From NCBI GenBank assembly GCA_028691905.1, contig JAQUYJ010000032.1:1-9131 (forward strand): DNA of 9,131 bases. The letters are read 5' to 3'. This DNA is from Bacilli bacterium. GTDB lineage: Bacteria > Bacillota_I > Bacilli_A > ML615J-28 > CAG-698. The position numbers were made by a program, and so were the translations under genes. Below are positions 1 to 5,159 of the stretch, one piece after another (position 1 is the first letter of the stretch; every line of letters starts with the position of its first letter). The notes under the pieces were generated by a model. That model did not search any database. It was not told the DNA's origin and saw nothing but the letters and a program-made list of their open reading frames with translations.

Positions 1-1022
1 GAACCCTCATCAGTTTTCATTATGACAATAACATCAATGATGCTGCTGATGGAGAAGAATATTTCTATATTAAAAATCAACAGGGTGATATCACTGCAAT
101 TGTGAATAACATAGGTGTTGTTCAAGTAGAGTATCGATATGATGGATGGGGGAATATATTATCTGTCGATACACCAAGCGGCAGCACACTAGATCCTTCC
201 ATCAATGTCTATACCTATAGAGGATATCGTTATGATTACGAGACATCACTATATTACTGTAATAGTAGATACTACAATCCTGAATGGGGAAGATGGTTAA
301 ATGCAGATGATGTTAGTTATTTAGATCCTAGTAGTGTAAATGGGTTGAATTTATATGCTTATTGTAATAATAACCCTGTGATGTATTATGATCCTGATGG
401 TCATTTAGCTCTATTTACATTATTTTTAATTTCAAGTATTGTTATTGGCGCAGCTGTAGGTGGTGGTATTAGTGGTTATACTTCTTATAAGGCTGGAGAA
501 AGAGGCCTAGATTTAGCTGGCGATATAATTGGTGGAGCTTTAATGGGTGGAGCGCTTGGCGCTGCAATGGCATTAGGAGGTGCTGCTGGTTTAGCATCGA
601 CAGGAATAACTGTAGCTGGATTCGGATTATCGACCACTGCTGCATTAGGAATAGCTATAGGAACTACAGCAGCTGCTGGAATGGCACATTACTCATTAAA
701 TACCTTAGGGTCTAAAACTGATAATTGGCAATTTGGAAAAATGTTATTAGCAGGAGTAGAAGGTGGAGCACAAGGAGCAGCGACTTTTGGTTTAGCATAT
801 TTTGGTGGCAAAAATGGAATGTTTGCTAATAAGCTAGCAAGGATGTCACCAGGAGATTTTATGCAATACGCCTGTAACACATATGGCAGAATATCAACAG
901 GAACATCGCTTGTATATGCTACATCATTTGTTTTCTCTTCAACTGTAACAAATTTTGTATTTTTAAATGCACCTGGGATGGCAATTAGATGGTTAATTGA
1001 TCAAACTATATATGGTGTATAA
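1..1022 (+). CDS. RHS-repeat polymorphic toxin protein, C-terminal part (5' end outside window)
   Basis: The reading frame is open from base 3, so this is the end of a longer gene; the GTG at 102 lies inside the protein and is not its start. Bases 3-404 encode the closing part of an RHS/YD core: YFYIKNQQGDITAI, YRYDGWGNI, then the RHS-associated core signature (YRGYRYDYETSLYYCNSRYY, WGRWLNADD, NLYAYCNNNPV) ending in DPDGH at 390-404. In this family the core forms a shell around a variable C-terminal toxin, which is cut off just after this motif. The tip (405-1019, about 205 residues) is rich in Gly and Ala, with long hydrophobic runs (LFTLFLISSIVIGAAVGGG; IIGGALMGGALGAAMALGG) and a hydrophobic last 40 residues. 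I recognise no nuclease, deaminase or ADP-ribosyltransferase motif in it. The tip may be a translocation segment plus a short membrane-active toxin, but that is inference. The next gene begins 14 bases downstream and is a likely immunity gene. Confidence 0.9.
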   Translation, partial: TLISFHYDNNINDAADGEEYFYIKNQQGDITAIVNNIGVVQVEYRYDGWGNILSVDTPSGSTLDPSINVYTYRGYRYDYETSLYYCNSRYYNPEWGRWLNADDVSYLDPSSVNGLNLYAYCNNNPVMYYDPDGHLALFTLFLISSIVIGAAVGGGISGYTSYKAGERGLDLAGDIIGGALMGGALGAAMALGGAAGLASTGITVAGFGLSTTAALGIAIGTTAAAGMAHYSLNTLGSKTDNWQFGKMLLAGVEGGAQGAATFGLAYFGGKNGMFANKLARMSPGDFMQYACNTYGRISTGTSLVYATSFVFSSTVTNFVFLNAPGMAIRWLIDQTIYGV

Positions 1023-1036
1023 GTTAGGAGATTTTT

Positions 1037-1492
1037 ATGTATAGAATTGATAAAGATAAATTTGCACATAAAGTTATTTTTTTAATGATTTCTTTACTAT
1101 TTATTTTTTTGATTTCTCTCTCATATTTTTTGGGGTTTGAAATTAATAGTGAGTCAATACTAATATATGTTTTTTCTATTCTTGTAGTTATTTTGGTATT
1201 TTATATATTATATAAAATTTTCAGAAAATTTAGCAAAGGTTATTATTTAATTAGTGAAAAAAAAATAGTAGAATATAATAATGATATATTAATTAAAGAA
1301 ATCGAAACTAAAGCTATTACTGAAGTATTTTATATAAAACCTCTTTGGATATTAATGCTACAAATGGGAGCATGTTTTCTTAATATTGTCTATGCAGAAG
1401 AAAATCAAAAAAAAGTTTATCATATTTCAATGTCGCAAAAAGATGTTATTAAAATTGAGAAGTTGATTCGTATATCAATACAAATCCGTTAA
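1037..1492 (+). CDS. Small two-helix membrane protein, putative immunity protein for the RHS tip
   Basis: This 151-residue protein is not one I recognise by name. It has two predicted membrane helices at about residues 13-33 and 40-59, a basic stretch (KIFRKFSKG), and a C-terminal soluble part of about 85 residues (GYYLISEKKIVEYNN... ITEVFYIKPLW... KKVYHISMSQKDVIKIEKLI). The soluble part has the alternating strand pattern and final helix of bacterial PH-like domains that follow membrane helices. The ATG has a clear ribosome site, TAGGAG at 1025-1030, six bases upstream. It starts 14 bases after the RHS stop codon on the same strand, so the two are probably co-transcribed. Position directly behind an RHS tip is the standard place for an immunity gene, and a membrane immunity protein would fit a membrane-acting toxin. 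That function is inferred from context only. The gene is clearly more AT-rich than the RHS core, as is common for exchangeable tip/immunity cassettes. Confidence 0.8.
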   Translation: MYRIDKDKFAHKVIFLMISLLFIFLISLSYFLGFEINSESILIYVFSILVVILVFYILYKIFRKFSKGYYLISEKKIVEYNNDILIKEIETKAITEVFYIKPLWILMLQMGACFLNIVYAEENQKKVYHISMSQKDVIKIEKLIRISIQIR

Positions 1493-1506
1493 AAAAAATT
1501 TTTAAC
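1488..1506. other. AT-only hairpin at the end of the putative immunity gene
   Basis: GTTAAAAA and TTTTTAAC form an 8-bp inverted repeat with a 3-base loop, overlapping the stop codon of the upstream gene (1490-1492). Only the outer pair is G:C and no separate T-run follows, so it would be a weak terminator at best. Confidence 0.3.
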
Positions 1507-1866
1507 ATAAAAAAGATTAGAGTAAATTGTGGAGTTTGCATAAGAAAAATATTAGATATAATAAATAACATAAATTCTAAAATTTAAATAATTTATTATT
1601 TATGCCACTAATGTATGTGAACGGTGTAATAAGTGTACACTCTATTCTACAACACATATACTTGAATATGTTTTTAGTTGTTGTTTAGTTGATATTTTGA
1701 TATGTAGGAAATATTAGCAAAAAAAATAAACGGCTATGTCTATAAGTTCTTTAATAGAACCAATAGATGTAGCCGTTTGATTTTAAATTATATAATACCT
1801 ATTCATATTTAATTATAATTTTGTTTTTAATTTATATAAAATTTATATATTCTTGTTATAACAGTA
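1493..1866. other. AT-rich intergenic region between the RHS module and the ttcA-like gene
   Basis: This 374-base gap separates two genes that converge on it. It holds a weak AT hairpin at its left edge, an isolated GTGTACAC palindrome near 1638, and the long hairpin at 1728-1778 described separately. A 28-codon frame at 1602-1688 has no ribosome site and is not called. I see no RNA gene, transposase remnant or other coding sequence. Confidence 0.6.
1719..1778 (-). terminator. Rho-independent terminator of the ttcA-like gene (long hairpin)
   Basis: AAACGGCTA at 1728-1736 pairs perfectly with TAGCCGTTT at 1770-1778. The stem continues inward through two G:U-type pairs, five more pairs (TCTAT/ATAGA), a 2x2 mismatch, and GTTCT/AGAAC around the loop TTAAT. 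On the minus strand the stem is followed by A and then eight T residues (1726-1719), as expected of an intrinsic terminator, about 90 bases after the ttcA-like stop codon. On the plus strand the trailing GATTTTAAATT is a weaker T-run, so the hairpin may also stop transcripts from the RHS side. Confidence 0.75.
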
Positions 1867-2691
1867 TTATTCTTCATCGCCTATTTCATTATAGCAATCT
1901 AAAAAACTGTATTTTTTGTCTTTCCATTTCCAACCCAATACACAGTTATTATTAACATTTTCTGCACTTCGATAAATGCTGATTTCAACATCTTTAAAAT
2001 CTTTTTTTATATCAGCAATTAGTTTTTTTATTTCTTTTCTTTTTGATGTTAATTCATTTGCACTTACCGGACACCCACAACTCATTGGAACAATTTCAAT
2101 ATAATTCATGTAGTTGATAATATCTTTTTCTTCTACTAAAACCAAGGGACGAATGAGTTCCATTCCTTCAAAATTGGTTGATTTCAGTTTAGGTATCATC
2201 GTATTATATTTCCCACCGTATAGGACATTCAAAAGAATGGTTTCAATGACGTCATTGCGATGATGAGCCAAAGCAATTTTATTACATCCCAATTCCCTTG
2301 CAAATTCGTATAAAAATCCTCTGCGCATTTTAGCACACATATAGCAAGGCTTTTGAGGATCCAGCTTTTGTGCAATTTGAAACACTTTTGAATTTTTAAT
2401 TTGAATAGGAATATTTAATATACGACAGTTGTTTTCCAGTGCTTTTCTGTTTTCTTCGTTAAATCCAGGGTCCATGGCAATGAAATATAATTCGAACGGA
2501 ATATCACTATGGCGATGCAACTCTTGAAACAATTTTGCCAGAAGAAGACTGTCTTTACCACCCGATACACATACTGCAATTTTATCATTTTCCTGAATTA
2601 ATTCATATTCCTGTAAAGCACGAATAAAAGGAGCATACAACTTGGAACGGTATTTTTTAAGTATGGCTCTTTCTATTTCTTTAATATCCAT
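1867..2691 (-). CDS. ttcA: TtcA-like tRNA 2-thiocytidine biosynthesis protein
   Basis: This 274-residue cytoplasmic enzyme belongs to the PP-loop ATPase superfamily. TtcA uses ATP and an iron-sulfur cluster to thiolate cytidine 32 of tRNA. Visible signatures in order are the PP-loop SGGKDS (residues 43-48), CYMC (Cys116 and Cys119), the TtcA-typical stretch ALAHHRNDVIETILLNVLYGG (about 140-160) followed by MIPKL, IRPL and EKDI, then SCGCP (Cys205 and Cys207). The cysteines match the cluster-binding positions expected in TtcA (a CxxC pair plus a third Cys). It is somewhat shorter than the E. coli protein (about 310 residues), mainly at the ends. The ATG at 2691 gives an N-terminus that fits the family, but the bases before it (TTTTTAATAATAAAG) contain no convincing ribosome site, and no other ATG, GTG or TTG lies in frame before the stop codon of the upstream gene. 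It follows the membrane-protein gene by 33 bases with a hairpin between. Related PP-loop thiolases of other tRNA positions are the main alternative; the SGGKDS plus AHHRND pattern favours TtcA. Confidence 0.88.
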   Translation of the reverse strand: MDIKEIERAILKKYRSKLYAPFIRALQEYELIQENDKIAVCVSGGKDSLLLAKLFQELHRHSDIPFELYFIAMDPGFNEENRKALENNCRILNIPIQIKNSKVFQIAQKLDPQKPCYMCAKMRRGFLYEFARELGCNKIALAHHRNDVIETILLNVLYGGKYNTMIPKLKSTNFEGMELIRPLVLVEEKDIINYMNYIEIVPMSCGCPVSANELTSKRKEIKKLIADIKKDFKDVEISIYRSAENVNNNCVLGWKWKDKKYSFLDCYNEIGDEE

Positions 2692-2703
2692 CTTTATTAT
2701 TAA

Positions 2704-2726
2704 AAACAGATTGCATAAAGCAATCT
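2704..2726 (-). terminator. Short intergenic hairpin with T-run (terminator or attenuator)
   Basis: AGATTGC (2708-2714) and GCAATCT (2720-2726) form a 7-bp stem with a 5-base loop. Read on the minus strand it is followed by GTTTTTA. It overlaps the stop codon of the membrane-protein gene (2727-2725) and lies just before the ttcA-like start, so it probably reduces, rather than fully blocks, read-through into that gene. The T-run is short, so strength is uncertain. Confidence 0.55.
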
Positions 2727-3654
2727 ATTTTTTCTCCTTTTTCTTACTCATCATTTCTTCGGCTTGCCAAACAAAATAGAAACTATATGTAATAAATCCG
2801 ATTAATACGAAAGCAATTAACGATTGCCACCAGATTTTAGTTTTAAAAACATAAGAAAAGTATCCGGCTTCTTGATTATTGAATTCAAATCCTTCTTCCA
2901 GTGTATCAAAGTCAAAATCATCGATATTTCTTGTAAAATCATTTTTAGTGATTGTATCCATTACCACATAATAAGACGCAGATCCTTCAGAAGATGCATC
3001 AGCTATAATCAATTCGATTGTAACTTCGTCTGAAAAAGCATCGCTTGGCGTCAATTCAACCCATTTTAAATATTTTGAGTTTAATTCTCTTCCTCTGTAA
3101 TCTTCATCAGGAGTGGATAAATAATCATCAATCAATACTTCATCCCCAGGAATTCCCAAAGAAGCAGATGTTTTATATGTATCTTCATTTACATCCGTTA
3201 TTTTCACATACATGGAAGGCAAACTGTTGTAAGTCAGTTTTTCTTCCCCTGTGGGATCTTTTATTGCAATAATCTCTGTATAATTAATATTATATACGGC
3301 AAAATAATATTTTACTTTGTAGGTAATCACTATTTCGTTATCATCATCTCTTGACTCTTCGCTTGTAATTCCACGATATATTTGAAATAATGCTGCGTCG
3401 TTATTGTTATTCGTGTTTTTAATTGTTTTTTCAAAATAAGGTTCTTTTTCATATGCATAGGTCGCATACTTTAAATACGCATGAATTTTGTCTTCAGTCG
3501 TTTCTTCTGCACTGTCCATATATTCATTAAAGAATGTTGGTTCATAACGATTATAGGAATATATACCAATAAAATAACTGGCAAGTAATGGTATAAGTGT
3601 GACAATTGCCAGAAAAATTAATTTTTTTATGGGGAATTTCTTACGAGATTTCAT
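2725..3654 (-). CDS. Two-span membrane protein with large extracytoplasmic domain, function unknown
   Basis: I do not recognise this 309-residue protein. The N-terminus is basic (KSRKKFPIKK) followed by a hydrophobic helix at about residues 11-31. A second helix lies near the C-terminus (about 278-295, SLIAFVLIGFITYSFYFV) and is followed by a charged cytoplasmic tail ending in KKKEKK. By the positive-inside rule both ends are cytoplasmic and about 245 residues lie outside. That outer part is rich in Asp, Glu, Tyr and Thr (DDDNEIVITYKVKYYFAVYN; TKNDFTRNIDDFDFDTLEEG) and looks mostly beta-stranded. There is no lipobox, LPXTG motif or catalytic motif. The start is well supported by AGGAGG at 3660-3665, five bases before the ATG, and by a strong promoter just upstream. 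It is transcribed divergently from the NfeD/SPFH operon and lies ahead of the ttcA-like gene. A sensor or envelope-associated role is possible but not shown. Confidence 0.8.
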   Translation of the reverse strand: MKSRKKFPIKKLIFLAIVTLIPLLASYFIGIYSYNRYEPTFFNEYMDSAEETTEDKIHAYLKYATYAYEKEPYFEKTIKNTNNNNDAALFQIYRGITSEESRDDDNEIVITYKVKYYFAVYNINYTEIIAIKDPTGEEKLTYNSLPSMYVKITDVNEDTYKTSASLGIPGDEVLIDDYLSTPDEDYRGRELNSKYLKWVELTPSDAFSDEVTIELIIADASSEGSASYYVVMDTITKNDFTRNIDDFDFDTLEEGFEFNNQEAGYFSYVFKTKIWWQSLIAFVLIGFITYSFYFVWQAEEMMSKKKEKK

Positions 3655-3681
3655 GTTAGCCTCCTGATTTTATCTTATATT

Positions 3682-3709
3682 ATTATAGCATATAATCTGG
3701 ATTTTTCAA
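3682..3709 (-). promoter_or_regulatory. Sigma-A-type promoter of the two-span membrane protein gene
   Basis: On the minus strand, TTGAAA (3709-3704) and TATAAT (3687-3682) are separated by 16 bases. The -10 is preceded by TGC, giving an extended -10 (TGnTATAAT). The predicted start of transcription is near 3675, leaving a leader of about 20 bases with AGGAGG at 3665-3660. Confidence 0.8.
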
Positions 3710-3766
3710 CTGTTTTTTGTTTTTTCTCTAAAATATAATATTTTTAAAATATTTTTGTGAATTCTC

Positions 3767-3795
3767 TTGAATTATTTTGAATAATGTTGTATAAT
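3767..3795 (+). promoter_or_regulatory. Sigma-A-type promoter of the NfeD/SPFH operon
   Basis: TTGAAT (3767-3772) and TATAAT (3790-3795) are spaced by 17 bases, close to the consensus. Transcription should begin around 3801-3803, at the edge of the ribosome site AAAGGAGGA (3802-3810), which leaves a leader of only about 16 bases before the ATG at 3818. It lies back to back with the divergent promoter at 3682-3709; the bases between are a run of A/T with no operator I can identify. Confidence 0.82.
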
Positions 3796-3817
3796 AAATG
3801 TAAAGGAGGAAGATGTT

Positions 3818-4195
3818 ATGGATGTACAATGGTTTTCGAAAAGTTTTGAAGGAGTTGTAACTGTTTATGAGACTAATATTACGCTGAATACGGTAGCCAG
3901 TGCCCATTTTAAAAATGCTTATCGTACATTAATTGGATATGATCAAAAATCACATGCTTTGATTATAAAGTCAATTTCAAAAGATGAAGTAGCAATGGGA
4001 TTATATAAAGAGGATGAAACTCATCAAATTTCTATCAAACCAAGTTATGGAAGGATTAACGGTAAAAATATTGTGCGCAATATTACTGCTGTCCATCCTT
4101 TGGATTTCTCTCAAACAGCTTTTCACAAATTTCAATGTGAATGGCATCAACAGGAAAAGTTCTTACAGGTCTTCTTAGAAAGGGAGGTTTTATAA
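3818..4195 (+). CDS. Unknown 125-residue soluble protein, first gene of the NfeD/SPFH operon
   Basis: I do not recognise this family. The protein has no signal peptide or membrane helix. It begins MDVQWFSKSFEGVVTVYETN and appears mainly beta-stranded, with blocks such as ITLNTVASAHFKNAYRTLIG, HALIIKSISKDE and HQISIKPSYGRINGKN, then a more polar tail containing HKFQCEWHQQEKF. The ITLNTVASAHFKNAY...GYD...ALIIK pattern loosely recalls the swapped-hairpin AbrB/MraZ shape, but the match is too weak to assign DNA binding. The start is secure: AAAGGAGGA at 3802-3810 with seven bases of spacing, behind a near-consensus promoter. Its stop codon overlaps the next start by one base (TAATG, 4193-4197), so it is translationally coupled to the NfeD gene and is likely to work with, or regulate, that membrane complex. 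Confidence 0.82.
   Translation: MDVQWFSKSFEGVVTVYETNITLNTVASAHFKNAYRTLIGYDQKSHALIIKSISKDEVAMGLYKEDETHQISIKPSYGRINGKNIVRNITAVHPLDFSQTAFHKFQCEWHQQEKFLQVFLEREVL
4181..4187 (+). promoter_or_regulatory. Ribosome binding site that sets the NfeD start
   Basis: AGGGAGG stands seven bases before the ATG at 4195. This decides for 4195 rather than the in-frame ATG at 4141, which lies inside the preceding gene, has no such site, and would add 18 polar residues before the first membrane helix. Confidence 0.8.
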
Positions 4196-4650
4196 TGGAT
4201 TGGGTAATGATTATTCTTTGGAGTGTATTTATTGTCATTACTGTTATCATTGAACTGGAAACTTCACAATTAGTAACCATCTGGTTTACAATAGGCGCGA
4301 TTGGTGGATTAATTGCAGCCGCTTTCCAATTAAATGAAATTTATCAAATTGCCATATTCCTTGTGATTTCTTTAATCTTGCTCTTCGCAACAAGACCGCT
4401 TACTAAACGGATGATGGAAAGCAATGTTATCAGAACCAATGCTGATAAAGTAATTGGTATGATTGGTGTTATCACCAAAGAAGTATTGCCTGGAGAAATT
4501 GGCGAAGTAAAAGTCGATAATACCTTATGGCGAGCAGCAAATTTTGATAACAAATCTTTTGCTGTTGGTGAAAAAGTTTCGATAGATGCCATTAGTGGAA
4601 CAAAATTAATTATATCAAAAATCGATAACAGCAATATTACTCCTTTATAG
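4195..4650 (+). CDS. NfeD-like membrane protein with C-terminal OB-fold domain
   Basis: This 151-residue protein has the short NfeD layout. There are three hydrophobic segments (about residues 4-20, 27-44 and 51-66) followed by a small beta-barrel OB-fold domain (about 85-145) with the family pattern GMIGVITKEVLPGEIGEVKV, then NTLWRAAN, GEKVSIDAISGTKLIISK. NfeD proteins are membrane proteins usually encoded next to SPFH (band 7) proteins and are thought to bind them in membrane microdomains; some longer forms carry a serine protease domain, which is absent here. The ATG overlaps the preceding stop codon by one base and is served by AGGGAGG at 4181-4187. Two SPFH genes follow directly, matching the classic nfeD-SPFH pairing. 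The assignment rests on topology, the OB-domain pattern and context. Confidence 0.88.
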   Translation: MDWVMIILWSVFIVITVIIELETSQLVTIWFTIGAIGGLIAAAFQLNEIYQIAIFLVISLILLFATRPLTKRMMESNVIRTNADKVIGMIGVITKEVLPGEIGEVKVDNTLWRAANFDNKSFAVGEKVSIDAISGTKLIISKIDNSNITPL

Positions 4651-4652
4651 GA
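4649..4652 (+). promoter_or_regulatory. Weak ribosome site before the mini-SPFH gene
   Basis: AGGA overlaps the NfeD stop codon (TAG, 4648-4650). Spacing is three bases to the ATG at 4656 and six to the ATG at 4659, so 4659 is the better-placed start. This is the weakest site in the operon, suggesting lower or coupled translation of the short SPFH protein. Confidence 0.5.
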
Positions 4653-4655
4653 TGA

Positions 4656-5147
4656 ATGATGTTTTTATCCATTAGTTATGAAATATTTGGCATCATATTT
4701 CTATTTATTATTTTAGGATTGGTCTTGTCTATTCGTATCGTTCCAAATAAAACAGTTTGGCTTATTGAAAGAAAAAAGCAATTTCACCGCAAATTGGAAA
4801 CAGGAATCCATTTTATTATTCCGTTCTTTGATCAGATTACACATAAAATTTCTCTTACCCCCTTTAACCAGGAAATGTTTTTCCAAAACATTCAAACAAA
4901 GGATGAGCAAAAGCTTGCCTTGAAATTGAATTGTACCTGTCAGATTGAAGATCCCCTTCTATATGCGCAGCATTCTTTAGCAGCAGTAATCGCAAAAGAA
5001 CAAATACAGTTTCTTGCGAAACAAAAAACTTTGATTGAAATGCGGAATAATGTAGAAGCATTTAACGATGAACTCTATCAACTGTTGGATAGAGAAAGTA
5101 TTCAATTTGGTTTAAAAATATTAAAAATTAATATATATTATGAATAA
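4656..5147 (+). CDS. Short SPFH/band 7 protein lacking the C-terminal coiled coil
   Basis: The protein is 163 residues, or 162 if it begins at the tandem ATG at 4659. An N-terminal membrane helix (about residues 8-27, EIFGIIFLFIILGLVLSIRI) leads into an SPFH start typical of the family (VPNKTVWLIERKKQFHRKLETGIHFIIPFFDQI). The rest follows the band 7 pattern: NCTCQIEDPLLYAQH corresponds to VIFYQVTDAKAFTYG in the next protein, and the final QFGLKILKINIYY corresponds to PWGMKVNRVELKNI. It stops where the SPFH domain normally ends, so the long charged helix used for oligomerisation is missing. It is diverged from its neighbour (for example EDPLLYAQH for TDAKAFTYG), so it is not a recent duplicate. 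No leftover helix-coding sequence lies between its stop codon and the next start, 12 bases downstream. It could be a dedicated partner that caps or mixes into the SPFH ring, or a decaying paralogue. The identity as an SPFH domain is clear; the role is not. Confidence 0.82.
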   Translation: MMFLSISYEIFGIIFLFIILGLVLSIRIVPNKTVWLIERKKQFHRKLETGIHFIIPFFDQITHKISLTPFNQEMFFQNIQTKDEQKLALKLNCTCQIEDPLLYAQHSLAAVIAKEQIQFLAKQKTLIEMRNNVEAFNDELYQLLDRESIQFGLKILKINIYYE

Positions 5148-5159
5148 TGGAGGAAAAAT

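Noticed and set aside
102..1022. GTG at 102 as the start of a complete 306-residue protein
   Set aside because: The frame is open back to base 3 and the upstream residues (YFYIKNQQGDITAI) are typical RHS sequence, so the codon is internal and the gene is partial.
1634..1645. GTGTACAC palindrome as an operator site
   Set aside because: A single short palindrome with no promoter or gene start nearby is too weak to support a regulatory call.
1602..1688. A 28-codon plus-strand frame (MPLMYVNGV...)
   Set aside because: No ribosome site, very AT-rich surroundings and no recognisable sequence; most likely chance.
4141..4194. An upstream ATG extending the NfeD protein by 18 residues
   Set aside because: It lies inside the preceding gene, has no ribosome site, and would put a polar stretch before the first helix; AGGGAGG clearly serves the ATG at 4195.
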